From: Hippopus hippopus
Taxonomy: Eukaryota; Mollusca; Bivalvia; Cardiida; Cardiidae
DNA length: 64,000 nucleotides
Direction: 5' to 3'
Assembly: GCA_946811185.2 (NCBI GenBank)
Contig: OX328105.1
Span: 40,474,845 to 40,538,844, forward strand
Position numbers and translations under genes: made by a program. Shown here piece by piece: positions 38,227 to 48,179 of the stretch (positions are counted from its first letter, which is position 1; each line of letters starts with the position of its first letter). The notes beneath the pieces are model-generated. The model was not told the DNA's origin, ran no database searches, and worked only from the letters and a program-made list of their open reading frames with translations.

Positions 38227-38446
38227 AACCTTTTACTGCTTAATTCCGAGCTTTAAGGACCCCGACGAAGAAGACCTTTGAAAACATTGCGGAAAAAGAA
38301 GAAAATGCTGGTTACCAGCATTTTCTCCTTTTCCCACAATGTTTTCTACCCTCCTTAGATAGTTGGTTGAGCCATAGATAGTTGGTTGTCTGCAATACTT
38401 TCAATTTGGACAAGTCTAAAATTTTGTCGTCTGGTACAGATTTAAG
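38227..38446 (-). mobile_element. TTAA-1 MITE, minus orientation (unit A)
   Basis: taaccttttactgcttaatt start, core aatgctggttaccagcatt intact, end gtcgtctggtacagatttaa. B counterpart about 51914-52133. Confidence 0.8.
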
Positions 38447-38693
38447 ATTCACTTGAACGTCTGTATTTACACAAAAGTTTCTGGTCAATCCTACCCCTAT
38501 CACATTCGACTACAATTTTTTCAAATTGATTGAAAAGTTTTAAAGATCAGGATCATAACTGGTTTTCTGTATGTTCAACTTCACATTTTCATCACTTTTG
38601 GGCAGAGTATTTTTCATCAAAATATTCATTTGAATTTTAGAATTATTTCAGTAATAAACATAATAAATGATCATCCCAAATTGACTTTTCATG

Positions 38694-38931
38694 TTAACCT
38701 TTTACCACACAGTCCCGATATTCAATGACCCTGAGGGAGAAGTCTTTTGAAAATATTGTGTGAAAAAGGAGAAAATGCTGATTGCAAGCATTTTCTTCTT
38801 TTTCTCACAATGTTGTCTAATATATAAAAGACAAATTATTCTTGAAGCAATATTTTATTTGTCGTCTGCAAATGCTTTGACACTGGATCAGTCTAGAATT
38901 TTATTGTATGGTATAGGGTAAAACAATCATG
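38694..38931 (-). mobile_element. TTAA-1 MITE, minus orientation (unit A)
   Basis: ttaaccttttaccacacagt start, core aatgctgattgcaagcatt, gtcgtctgcaaatgctttga, end tatggtatagggtaaa. B counterpart about 52380-52618. Confidence 0.8.
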
Positions 38932-40145
38932 ATCATATAACAGGAAATGTGCAATTTATCATATTAATAAAAAGGGTATAGTTACATATTGCTTGCAAAA
39001 TATGTTTGTTTTATTCTTACTTTTTACACTTTGAAGTTCGTGATTTTGTATAAATCTCTTATGGAGCAGAATTTTAAAGCAGCTGCCATGAAATACAGAA
39101 GGTTCTTGTTATCATGAACATTTATATTGGAGGGAAAAAAAACTGATATAGTCATGTTCTTTTTTTCCAATCTAAGATTGCAGTTTTTGCTACCTGGCTT
39201 CTGTGTATGAGGAATTATATTTTCAAAATAAGTTAGTTGAAAAAAAAAAAACAGCTTGGAAAGTTATGGCTCAAATTTCATTCAAGGTCATCATTTTGAA
39301 TACCTGTGATGGTAAAAAGAAATGAAAAACTGGATTTGTGTTCGTTTACTGACCTAACATATATGATATCACCTTATCAAATTCTGTCAGAAAAAAAAAA
39401 AAAATGGTCAAAAAGCAGTTGCAGATTGCCTTAAGCTGGGGTAAAAATCGTTCAAAAATAGCAAAGCTACGATATGCAGGAAGCAGAAATTGTTCATACT
39501 GCAATATCTTCTTTGCCTGAATGTTTTCAAAAGCAGTATGATTCAAGATAAAAACGTCATTTACAGCAGGTAATGTGCTAAAGATCAGTTTTAGAATTTT
39601 GCTTTATGACAGACTTTTATCAATAGTGTATGTCTTTGAAATCTGTGTGTGTGGTGTTTTCTTTTTTCCAATTTTTTAAAGCACTCTGTAAAAAGGCACT
39701 CCATCGTTTTTCTTTTCAAAGTATAAAAATTGAATTTTTGACATGTTTAACATAAGGTGCAGATAAATTTCAAACAAGGTTGTGACTTATTTTGTACGAC
39801 ATCGTAGCATTTTTTTTTATTGAAAAGAGAAAAAATCAAGTGATACAAAATATGTGTTGTCTTGTTTATCTTTAGAATGCTTTTAGAATGCAGACCACAA
39901 TTTTGGTTGCTGTTGCAGGGCAGTATAAGGATTAGACAGTATAGAAAATGCAGTCTTATCTTGGAACTGCACTATCTTGTAAGATACTTTGATGTAATGG
40001 GCATTTGAAATTCTTCAACTTTTTATGAACAGAAAATATCATTTTATTGGAATTTTTAAGGTCAACTAATTTTAAGTGCTTTTTATCATAAAGGTAACTT
40101 TGTTACCACAAAGAATCTTGTGATTTTTTTCATGTCTGTATAAGA

Positions 40146-40347
40146 AACCTTTACCAAACAATTTTCTTTTAGTGATGCTGAAGGAAAATGCCTATGGAAA
40201 AAATGTTGTGGGAATAGGAAAAAATGCTGGGAACCAGTATTTTCTCCTTTTTCTATAATGTGAGCCACATCAAGTAATTTATTATGTTGTGAGCAAATGC
40301 TTGCAGGTTTAGGCGAGTCTAAAATTTTGTTGTCTGGTTAAAGAATA
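40146..40347 (-). mobile_element. TTAA-1 MITE, minus orientation, shortened (unit A)
   Basis: aacctttaccaaacaatttt start, core aatgctgggaaccagtatt, end gttgtctggttaaagaataa. About 30 bp of the left arm is missing. B counterpart about 54553-54750. Confidence 0.72.
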
Positions 40348-41049
40348 AGAAGATGTTCTGTCTAGTGATCAAGCACTTAACCACTTTATCCCAGTGCTTC
40401 ACGCATTTTTTTTGTAGACAGCTGCTCATAATGAAAAGTTTGTAGAGTCAACATGTTAAAATTTTTGAAGAAATCAAAGACTCATCGTCTGAAATAAATT
40501 TGTAGTAGGGGAATAAGACAACGTCATTATAAAGTATGGCTACCTAACATAAATTAAGGTAGAATTATGTGAATAAATGTAAAAGTATTGTGGCAAAATG
40601 AGATATGATCATTGTAAGCCATTTCTCTTTTTGCTACTATGTTGAACAAGCACAAGTAGAAAAGACTTGGAAATAATAGAGAAAATGTTATTATGTAATA
40701 TTTCCTATATTTTTATTGTTTAAAAGCCTGTTAGAGCAGAGTTGTCACTAAAATTCTGCATGAAGGAGAGGGTTTAAGGTGTTATTTCTTTTCTTTATGA
40801 GACTGTCATTGTTTTATGAATACTTTCAGTACATGGGTGAAGGGGACTTTTATAAAACAAGTAAGGTAAAATAATTGAGAATTTCAATTTTAGCCTCAAA
40901 GAGAACCAAAGTTGCCTAATCAGCAAGTGTAGATTAAGATCAGACTGCACAGAGCATGCAGTATAATCTTTGATATATTCTGTCAGCTTTCCTGCGACAT
41001 TCTTGACAATAGGAACCTTGTAATTGCACATATTTAGTCTTTAGACTGT

Positions 41050-41493
41050 TTACTCTTTACCATATGGCAAAATTTTGGACTACTCCAATTTGAAAGCATT
41101 TGCAGACAACAAATTATGTTGCTAAAATTATGACATCTGTCTTAGATAGGGTAGAAAACATTGTGGGAAAAGGAGAAAATGCTGTTTACCAGTATTTTCT
41201 CCTTTTCCCACAATGTTTTCAGAAGCTGTCTCTGTCAGGGTTGTTAAAAATCAGGATTGTGTGGGAAAGGGTTAACTCTTTACCACACAGTCCTGAGTTT
41301 TAATGTCCCAGAGGAAGAAGCCTTCTGAAAACATTGTGGGCAAAGAAGAAAATGCTGGTAACCAGCATTTTCTTCTTTTGCCACAATGTTTTCTATCCTA
41401 TCACACACAAATCTTACCATCCAGTCAGTTTTTGTCGTCTGCAAATGCTTTCAATTTGAACCAGTCTAAATTTTGATGTTTGGTACGAGTCAA
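41050..41493. mobile_element. Two back-to-back TTAA-1 MITEs sharing TTAA (unit A)
   Basis: 41050-41275 is plus (ctctttaccatatggcaaaa ... gtgggaaagggttaa). 41272-41493 is minus (TTAACTCTTTACCACACAGT ... tttggtacgagtcaa). Inverted neighbours with intact hairpins. B counterparts 55686-55910 and 55907-56129. Confidence 0.85.
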
Positions 41494-41794
41494 TGTCTTT
41501 CAAAGGATTTAAATTTCCAAAAAAGATCGGATACTTCGGTAAGGAAAGCCTTAAAATTGCTTTATTTTAATGAATGAAGATAGCCCATTTACTTAGTAGT
41601 AAAGCAAAAAAAAAAATTGCACAAACATATATTATGTATTCATAAAACAATGACAGTAATGTATTATAAATGGCAAGGCTTATCAGCTGAACCATTGCTT
41701 CATTTTTGTACCAAGTTTTATAGACAAGTCATGAACATCCAAAAGTGCACTAGAAAACTGAATCATTTAAAAAGTAGGGCCTTATGCTTGACCC

Positions 41795-41998
41795 TCTAAG
41801 CTCTGGAACTCGTGTAAAATACTTTTGCAGTCAGTGCAGATCAAGATTGGATTGCACAGAACATGCAGTCTGATCTTGAATGAACACTGTTGCTTTGTTC
41901 TATATTTTGGCTAAAACAAACTTTAAATAACAGTAGTTTTGCTGTATTCCCTCATCAAAAAGGGACATGTAATAAATTTTAAACTTTCTTAGGGTTAA
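41795..41998 (+). mobile_element. TTAA-2 MITE (unit A)
   Basis: Starts accctctaagctctggaact, core agtgcagatcaagattggat ... gcagtctgatcttgaatgaa, ends cttagggttaa. Unit B counterpart about 56430-56638. Confidence 0.72.
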
Positions 41999-42035
41999 CA
42001 TTTGAAACCTGTTCAAAGTAATGTCATCTCACTGT

Positions 42036-42256
42036 TTAACTCTTTACCTCTCGACAAAGTTTTTTTAACTTGTTCAATTCAAATGCAATTTCTCGATTGA
42101 CATTAGATGTGGCTCAAATATTAGAATTTGTCATGGAAAGGAGAGAAAACATTGTAAGGGAAGGAGAAAAAACTGGTTACTAGCATTTTCTCCTTTCCTC
42201 ACAGTATTTTTAAAAGCCTTCTTTGTTTGGGTCGTTAAATATTGGGATTGTTTGGT
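42036..42256 (+). mobile_element. TTAA-1 MITE (unit A)
   Basis: TTAACTCTTTACCTCTCGAC start, hairpin aactggttactagcatt, end gggattgtttggtc. B counterpart about 56674-56895. Confidence 0.75.
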
Positions 42257-42324
42257 CTTTCCCATGTAACTAAAAAAAAAAATAATCTGTCTTTTCATGT
42301 CGCTATGATGCCAGTGAAATCAGG

Positions 42325-42482
42325 ATCCATACATTCTTAGTCTTGTTCTCATAAATTTTCAAGATTTGAAAGAAACATAAGTTTTGATTGGCTAAATCAA
42401 GTGGTTTAGCCAATCAGAAGTTGTGTTACTTTCTAAACCTAGAAGTAGACAATGAATGTTCCTAAGAATGGTTGGTGAATAG
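42325..42482. mobile_element. Family D hairpin element (unit A)
   Basis: Centre gattggctaaatcaagtggt ... ttagccaatcagaagttgtg; right end aagaatggttggtgaat. Counterpart in B at about 56962-57120. Confidence 0.7.
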
Positions 42483-42507
42483 TATACTTTTCTCAAGTCT
42501 ACAGGCA

Positions 42508-42720
42508 TTAACCCTTAGGCTGCTAAGCGCGACTCACTGGCCTTTTGCGGACAGTGTAGATCAAGATCAGACTGCACAGAATGTGCAGTCTGATCTTGGA
42601 ACTACACTGTCCGATAAGGAGATGTCTTTCCACCAAAAATACATTTGAAATGGAAATACATTGGTTTTTACTGTCGGCTTGAAAGTTTCATTTGAATTTA
42701 CTTAGCAGGATAAGGGTTAA
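42508..42720 (+). mobile_element. TTAA-2 MITE, best-preserved copy (unit A)
   Basis: TTAA at both ends; tips TTAACCCTTAGGCTGCTAAG and CTTAGCAGGATAAGGGTTAA are inverted repeats. Core hairpin gtgtagatcaagatcagact ... agtctgatcttggaactaca. 213 bp. The unit B counterpart is at about 57147-57359. Confidence 0.85.
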
Positions 42721-43609
42721 TTATGATAAAGATTATAGAATGTATGTTGCCTATGAAAGAACTGTTCTATAAAACTTGGTAGAAATAGTGTGAATTTAGT
42801 TGTTTATAATGTTGAGTATGATTAATTTATAATTGATAATACATAGAAAATACCTGGGAGAGTTCTCTTTGACTTGTTTTCTCTTGTATGTTTTATATCA
42901 GTCAAGTTTTCTTAAGAACTTGTTCACACAGCACTGGACTGGAGTTGGGGGTAGATTTTTACCTTTGAATTGCTAAATGAATTAAAGTCAACTTTTTAAG
43001 CCCATCATAAAAACCCAAAATATGGAGATTTTCATACTTATTTACTTTGGAAAATCCTCTACCTGATTGTGAGTGTAGATCCAAGATCAGACTGCACATT
43101 CTGTCTAGTTTGATTTTGATCTACACTGTCCCCTTCAGCATATGTAGCCACCTCAAATACCTTAGCATTAAGATGATATATTAGTTTAAACATATTTACT
43201 TTTACATCGATGATGATATATTGATAAATATAAGCTCAAGTGATGTGCTAGAAAGATTATTTTGAGAACCTCACGAGACTGAACACAACACAAGCAATGG
43301 AATCCTCTGATGGAGAAAATCTGTCCCCTACCCAGAGCTCTGTTATAAATTAACATTATCATGGTGTATAAATGTGTTGCCAAAATCATGAAGATGAATA
43401 AATTTTACATAATTTAAAACTGATGTTTTCTTCTATTAGATTCCACATTCTTTAGCTCCATTTGCCAGCGAGTTCGTTTCATATTTCAGTGTTCGTTATG
43501 TGTGTACACTCATCGTTTCCTTTGAGACAATAGAACTAAAATGGATTAAACTGGGATTCAGTCTATGCTTAGATTTGTCTGATAGCAGCCATGCTTGCTT
43601 CTGTGTATT

Positions 43610-43815
43610 GATTCTTTACAAAATGACAAAATTTTAGACCTTTCACAATTGAAAGCATTTGCAGACTAGAAATTACATGTGGCTAAAATGATGCAATTTT
43701 CGATTGAAAGGATAGAAAATATTGTGAGAAAATGCTGGTTACCAGTATTTCCTTCTTCTCCCACACTGTTTTTGAAGAGGTCTTTAAAACTTGGCATTGT
43801 ATGGTAAAGGGTTAA
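43610..43815 (+). mobile_element. TTAA-1 MITE (unit A)
   Basis: attctttacaaaatgacaaa start, gaaagcatttgcagacta, hairpin shortened, end GTATGGTAAAGGGTTAA. B counterpart about 58250-58456. Confidence 0.78.
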
Positions 43816-44029
43816 GCCTTCAGGCACCAAATAATCCAAACAGGCATTTTTGTTCTAGGCATAAGATCCTTATTAGACAGTTTCAAGGTTGTCCTTGTCT
43901 GGAATGTCTCGGCACAGCAAACAGTGTTGATGGAAAGATCAGACAGCACATTTGTGCTTGGTACTGGTCTATCCCACATATAAATGTATAGCTTTTGTAT
44001 GTATAAGGGGACACTTATACTACCTTGCT

Positions 44030-44400
44030 ATGGAGTGAGCTTTTGTAGCGACGTGGTAGAGCGTTCGCTTTGGGATCTAAAGGTCTTGGGTTCAATCCCT
44101 GCACTGGGAGGCTATGTGTCAGAACTGTAACATTGGCGCCCACCATAAAAAAAACAGTTAAGATATAAAAAGTAACAGTGCTTACAGGATTTGTGAATGA
44201 ATCTTCATATGGTGGGGGAGTATGTAGTATACTGGTCTATACCACAGATAGGTATTAATGTATAGCCTTGCTATAGAGCTAACTTTTGTAGCAACGTGGC
44301 AGAGCGTTCGCCTTGGGATCTAGAGATCCTGGGTTCAGTCCCTGCTTGGGAAGTTATTTGTCATAACTTTTACATTTCACTGAAGAAAATTGGCAGTCTG
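44030..44400 (+). mobile_element. Two tandem tRNA-like SINE heads (unit A)
   Basis: Two copies about 240 bp apart: GACGTGGTAGAGCGTTCGC with GGGTTCAATCCC (about 44051-44103), and AACGTGGCAGAGCGTTCGC with GGGTTCAGTCCC (about 44292-44340). These match tRNA A and B boxes. Acceptor-stem pairing is poor, so they are tRNA-derived repeats, not tRNA genes. Confidence 0.65.
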
Positions 44401-44756
44401 GGAAAGTGTTAACTGGTTTGCCTTGCTGCTGTATCACCCATGTCCTGAGGTTCCTTTTTCACACCTCCCTAAACTTACATCAATCTTGTTATGTCCCCCG
44501 TATATCTTAATTAGGGCTTAATACCCAACAAGTGTGATACATATAACAATCTTTCTACCTCCTCTGATACACCACCTGCTCTCCCTATCTTCTCTACACC
44601 CCCTTCTGCCATTCTGTAATTGTCACAGCGACTAGTAAACACACACTATTCTAATATGTTCCGACTTTCCGAGAGAATTTGTCTTGCGAACCAAAGTTAA
44701 TACATAAACGTTTGGCCACTATGATACTTATGATGATCACAGAGATGCATTAAGCC

Positions 44757-45175
44757 TGTAACAAACAATCCCGAGCTTCAGCCAACCTTAAGAATAAGAT
44801 TTTTGAAAACAGAGTGGATAAAGGCTAAAACGGTTGTAACCAGTATTTTCTCCTTTAACTCTACCAAACTACAAAATTTAGCACCAAAGCAAATTGAAAG
44901 CACTTGCAGAGGACAGCTTAGATAATGATCCCCGACTTTAATATGATAAAAAGCATTGTAGGAGAAGGAAAAAATGCTGGTTACTAGCATTTTCTGCTTT
45001 TCCCACAATGTTTTCAAAAGCCAGCCAGGTTGTTAAACCTCAGGATTGTGTGGTAAAGGGTGAACACAATATTTTCTATCCCTTTAAAAAATCAGATTTT
45101 AATGTTTTAGTTCCATTTATTTGTCATCAGCTGTATGGACAAGTCATTAAATTTTGTTGTGTGGTAAAACATTCA
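44757..45175. mobile_element. Nested TTAA-1 pieces (unit A)
   Basis: A minus right-half fragment (44757-44850) is broken by a plus copy from ctctaccaaactacaaaatt (about 44856) to gtgtggtaaagggtgaa (45065), followed by a minus left-half fragment to 45171. The flanking fragments fit a single older copy split by a newer one. B counterpart 59300-59714. Confidence 0.7.
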
Positions 45176-45232
45176 ACCTACTTTTCCGAGAGCACAGCTC
45201 AGTTGTACTCTCTGTTCCATATCTATCATTTG

Positions 45233-45495
45233 AGCTTTGCCCTGTGAAAAGGGGGCTTAATGCATCTGCGAAATATATCAACCCAGGTCAGCCTGTGGAT
45301 TCTACGCAAGCTGACCTTGGCCGAAACTTTTCACTATTTGTCAATTTCTGTGTGTCCAAGGACCAGTCTACCTCATAATCAAGTCGGTTGTTGAAAGAAG
45401 AGGCTAATATGGATACATGATTGTGTTATGGCTCGCTTGGTGTCATGTATCACAGATGCATTAAGCCCCCTTTTGCCACAGCATGGCTCTTTTAT
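45233..45495 (+). mobile_element. Family E MITE (unit A)
   Basis: tgccctgtgaaaagggggct start, cgcaagctgaccttgg and atatggatacatgattgtg inside, cagatgcattaagcccct-type end with ttttgccacagcatggctc. Terminal inverted repeats of about 30 bp. B counterpart 59776-60038. Confidence 0.7.
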
Positions 45496-45611
45496 GCTTT
45501 TTAACTGCAAAATCTTTTTTGACATGTTTTTGTCATAAGACTGCTTGTCAGAATTCATTAATATTTGGTATGAGTGAACCTAGAGTAGACCTTGATATTC
45601 ACTGAAGTCTT

Positions 45612-45829
45612 CTTAACTTATTACTGAATGATCCCGTGCTCTGACAATCCTAAAAAAAGATTTAAGAAAACATTGTATAAAATACTGGTAACCATTTTCT
45701 CCTTTTCTCACAATGTTATCTACCTTTCCAAAGACAAATTTTAAATCTTGAATCGCATTTATTTTGTCGTCCTCAAATGCTTTCAATTTGGACAAGTCTA
45801 AACCTTTTTTGATTGGTAAATAATTAAAA
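45612..45829 (-). mobile_element. TTAA-1 MITE, minus orientation (unit A)
   Basis: cttaacttattactgaatga start, shortened hairpin (actggtaacca), gtcgtcctcaaatgctttca, end tgattggtaaataattaa. B counterpart about 60160-60373. Confidence 0.7.
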
Positions 45830-45889
45830 AGGAAAAAAATGACTACTGTGGGGTTTTGTTCATTTTCTCTAAAATGTAATTGAGAGTCC

Positions 45890-46370
45890 CTCAGGCTAAA
45901 GGGGGTTTAACATGTTTCCGTGACACTGGTGCACGACATTTCGTCGAAAGGGCGTCTTGTCGAAACCCATGTATGTTTTAAAATACCAATTCCTCAATTC
46001 CTAGATTTATATCACGAAAAGCTCTGTCTGGGAGCAAGATTTGAGCCACAATTCGTCTTGGGTTCGGGTAAGGGTCAGGGCTAGGGATCGTTTTCGACGA
46101 ACGGACTTTTCGACGAAATGACACGGATCCCCGTGACACACTGTATTAAGCAAGTTTTCATATACATGTAATTATAGATCCATAAAATCCATTTTGTTTC
46201 ATAATGGATTGAATCATGAGGAACACTGGTATTTTGACAAGCAGAAAATTTACCAATGGGAAAAATTTTCAACCCAGGTCAGCATGAGTGGTCAGGACAG
46301 TCTGACCTGGGTCAATACTTTCTGCAGATGCATTAAACCCCTTTTTCACAGTGCATGGCTTAAATATATG
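45890..46370 (-). mobile_element. Family E MITE split by a nested element (unit A)
   Basis: Ends caggctaaagggggtttaac and gcagatgcattaaacccct; inside are atagatccataaaatcc and caggacagtctgacctgg. Interrupted at 45927-46130. Another family E copy is at about 50235-50455. Confidence 0.65.
45927..46130 (+). mobile_element. 204-bp TIR element with 9-bp target duplication (unit A)
   Basis: ccgtgacac flanks it at 45918-45926 and 46131-46139. Inverted ends share CATTTCGTCGAAA (tgcacgacatttcgtcgaaa against ttcgacgaaatgacacgga). A 9-bp duplication with long inverted ends suggests a MULE-type MITE. It is more GC-rich than its host. Confidence 0.75.
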
Positions 46371-46590
46371 TAATTATCATACAATTCTGTGCTTTTACAA
46401 ACTGTAGAGAAGTAAGCTTTTGATAACTTAATAGTAAGGAAAAAATGCGGGTAACCAGCATTTTCTCTGTTTCCAAGAATGTTTTCCCTGGGACAAGCCT
46501 CATTACTTGAGCCACATTTAATTTGTTGTCTGCAAATGCTCTCAATGGAGAAGGCAAATATCTAAAATGTCGTGTGGTAAAGTTGGGATA
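46371..46590 (-). mobile_element. TTAA-1 MITE, minus orientation, worn (unit A)
   Basis: taattatcatacaattctgt start, gcgggtaaccagcatttt, gttgtctgcaaatgctctca, end cgtgtggtaaagttg. B counterpart about 60918-61137. Confidence 0.65.
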
Positions 46591-46640
46591 AAAGTCCAAG
46601 TCCAAATGGCTAGGCTTCAATTTTACTAGTAGATCTGGGT

Positions 46641-46806
46641 CAACCATTCCTAGGAATACTCTTGGTCCTACTCTGAAGAATTTCCTAAATTTGAAAGTAA
46701 CACAACATCTGATTAGCTAAACCAAATGGTTTAGTCAATTAGAAGTTGCAGTACTTTGTAAATATAGAATTAGACTAAAAATATAATGAAGAATGGTTGG
46801 TGAATT
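46641..46806. mobile_element. Family D hairpin element (unit A)
   Basis: caaccattcctaggaatact ... ctaaaccaaatggtttagtc ... gaagaatggttggtgaat. Counterpart in B at about 61188-61353. A worn relative is at 2531-2660. Confidence 0.72.
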
Positions 46807-46861
46807 CAGACTCCAAAATTACACTGGTTCATGAATGAGGCCTGTGTTCTCTTTCATGATG

Positions 46862-47089
46862 TTAACCCTTTACCCCACAGTCCCGAGTTTTTATGACCTT
46901 GAAGAAGAAAGCCTTTGAAAACATAGTGGGAAAAGGAGAAAATGCTGGTAACCAGCATTTTCTCCCTTTCCCACATTGTTTTCTACTCTTTTAAGGCAAT
47001 TTTGTCCATTTGAGCCACATCAAAATTGTCGTCTGCAAATGCATTGAATTTGGACCAGTGTTACATTTTGTCGTTTTGTAAAGAGTTAA
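46862..47089 (-). mobile_element. TTAA-1 MITE, minus orientation, well preserved (unit A)
   Basis: TTAACCCTTTACCCCACAGT start, aatgctggtaaccagcatt core, gtcgtctgcaaatgcattga, end GTTTTGTAAAGAGTTAA. B counterpart about 61409-61636. Confidence 0.85.
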
Positions 47090-47345
47090 GATGTGTCATC
47101 TTATCAAAATTCTCAGCCAGATGTCATTTACATGTATATCTGGCTATGTATAACCGGTTCAGTATTTCTTGTGAACATGTGGATGAAAAATGTAAATGGA
47201 ATGGGAATGAAATGAGTAACAAAAGAAAATGGTGAATTCTAATTGTGTTCTTTACTGAACAAAATAGGTAAATCAATGCAAAATATCACATGTCAGGCAG
47301 TGTAAAGCTACATGCAAAACCACTGTCATTGGCTTCTCATCTAGA

Positions 47346-47660
47346 CGTGCCGAGTCTGGTAGCTCTGTTGACCGTGTACAGGGCTTGAAAGCCTGGGGTT
47401 GATAGCTTGATTCTTATCTCTGCAATATTCTTTCAGAGCACTGATAAAAGTTGTTGCGACATGATTCATTCATTCCTCACCACTGAACATTGTTTCCATG
47501 ATGCTTACACGGGAAAGCAGCCAGTGGGTTAAAGCAGCCAGTGAATTGGAGAGACTGTTGTGCAAAGCACTGGTAAAAGAAAATCCAGGAAACCATGAGT
47601 AGGTGCACAAGCCCCATGTGATATTACTGAAACCTTGTTGAAAATGACATTGGACATACT
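47346..47660 (+). mobile_element. tRNA-derived SINE, diverged (unit A)
   Basis: Head GTCTGGTAGCTCTGTTGACC and a degenerate B box near 47396, then a body ending atattactgaaaccttgttg. Related to the element at 17011. Its unit B counterpart is about 61894-62208. Confidence 0.6.
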
Positions 47661-47864
47661 ACAACTTACCAAGCAATCAATCCAAACATTCTGAATCATG
47701 TCAATTTTTGTTTCTCTGTTAAAGGCCTAATAGCGGCCAAATGTAAAAAACAATTTTGAGTAGGAAATACACATAGATTTCATTCAAACCAATTAAAAGT
47801 ATAGCTATTTTTGTGAGTCTGTCTGTTTAAGTATGGCTAATCAAAGTTCCTGTCACTAGCAGAA

Positions 47865-48108
47865 CATTTAATATCAAAAACAGAATTAATGTTGCCTACA
47901 TTAAATCTAGACTTTGTTATTAATCTGCCACTGACTGGAACTTTGATCAACTGCACTTTGAAAAAAGAATTATGAAGAATTTCAATTATGTCTTGGCTGC
48001 TGAAAACATCCATTCTTGAAGTAAAAATTACAGAGTATTTTTTCGATTACATCTTGGCAGATTGAAACATTGATTTTTGGAGTAAAAGATGACGCGTATT
48101 ATTTTTCA
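47865..48108 (-). other. PFDN5 3' UTR with a ~60-bp tandem repeat
   Basis: Downstream of the stop on the minus strand. The motif CTGCCAAGAYGTAAT, which spans the last codons and the stop, recurs diverged twice more at about 60-bp spacing (plus-strand positions about 48103-48120, 48045-48062, 47984-48003). No AATAAA is visible close by; an ATTAAA variant occurs at about 47868-47873 on the minus strand. Confidence 0.5.
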
Positions 48109-48179
48109 TTACGTCTTGGCAGCTTGTTGCTGGGCTTGTAACTGTGCTTGTACTTTCAACTGAAGAATTTCCGTTGTAA
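48109..48179 (-). CDS. PFDN5: PFDN5 terminal coding exon (unit A)
   Basis: 71 nt: two bases completing GTT (Val), 22 codons and TAA. The acceptor on the minus strand is tttttttatgtttcag. The Gln/Ala-rich end ([13 protein letters not shown]) matches the Gln/Ala-rich C terminus of animal PFDN5. The frame links exactly with the exon at 50021-50126. Confidence 0.9.

Noticed and set aside
44051..44110. Possible tRNA genes near 44.06, 44.30, 58.70 and 58.94 kb
   Set aside because: The A and B boxes are good, but the acceptor and anticodon stems do not pair well and the copies are diverged and repeated. They are SINE heads.
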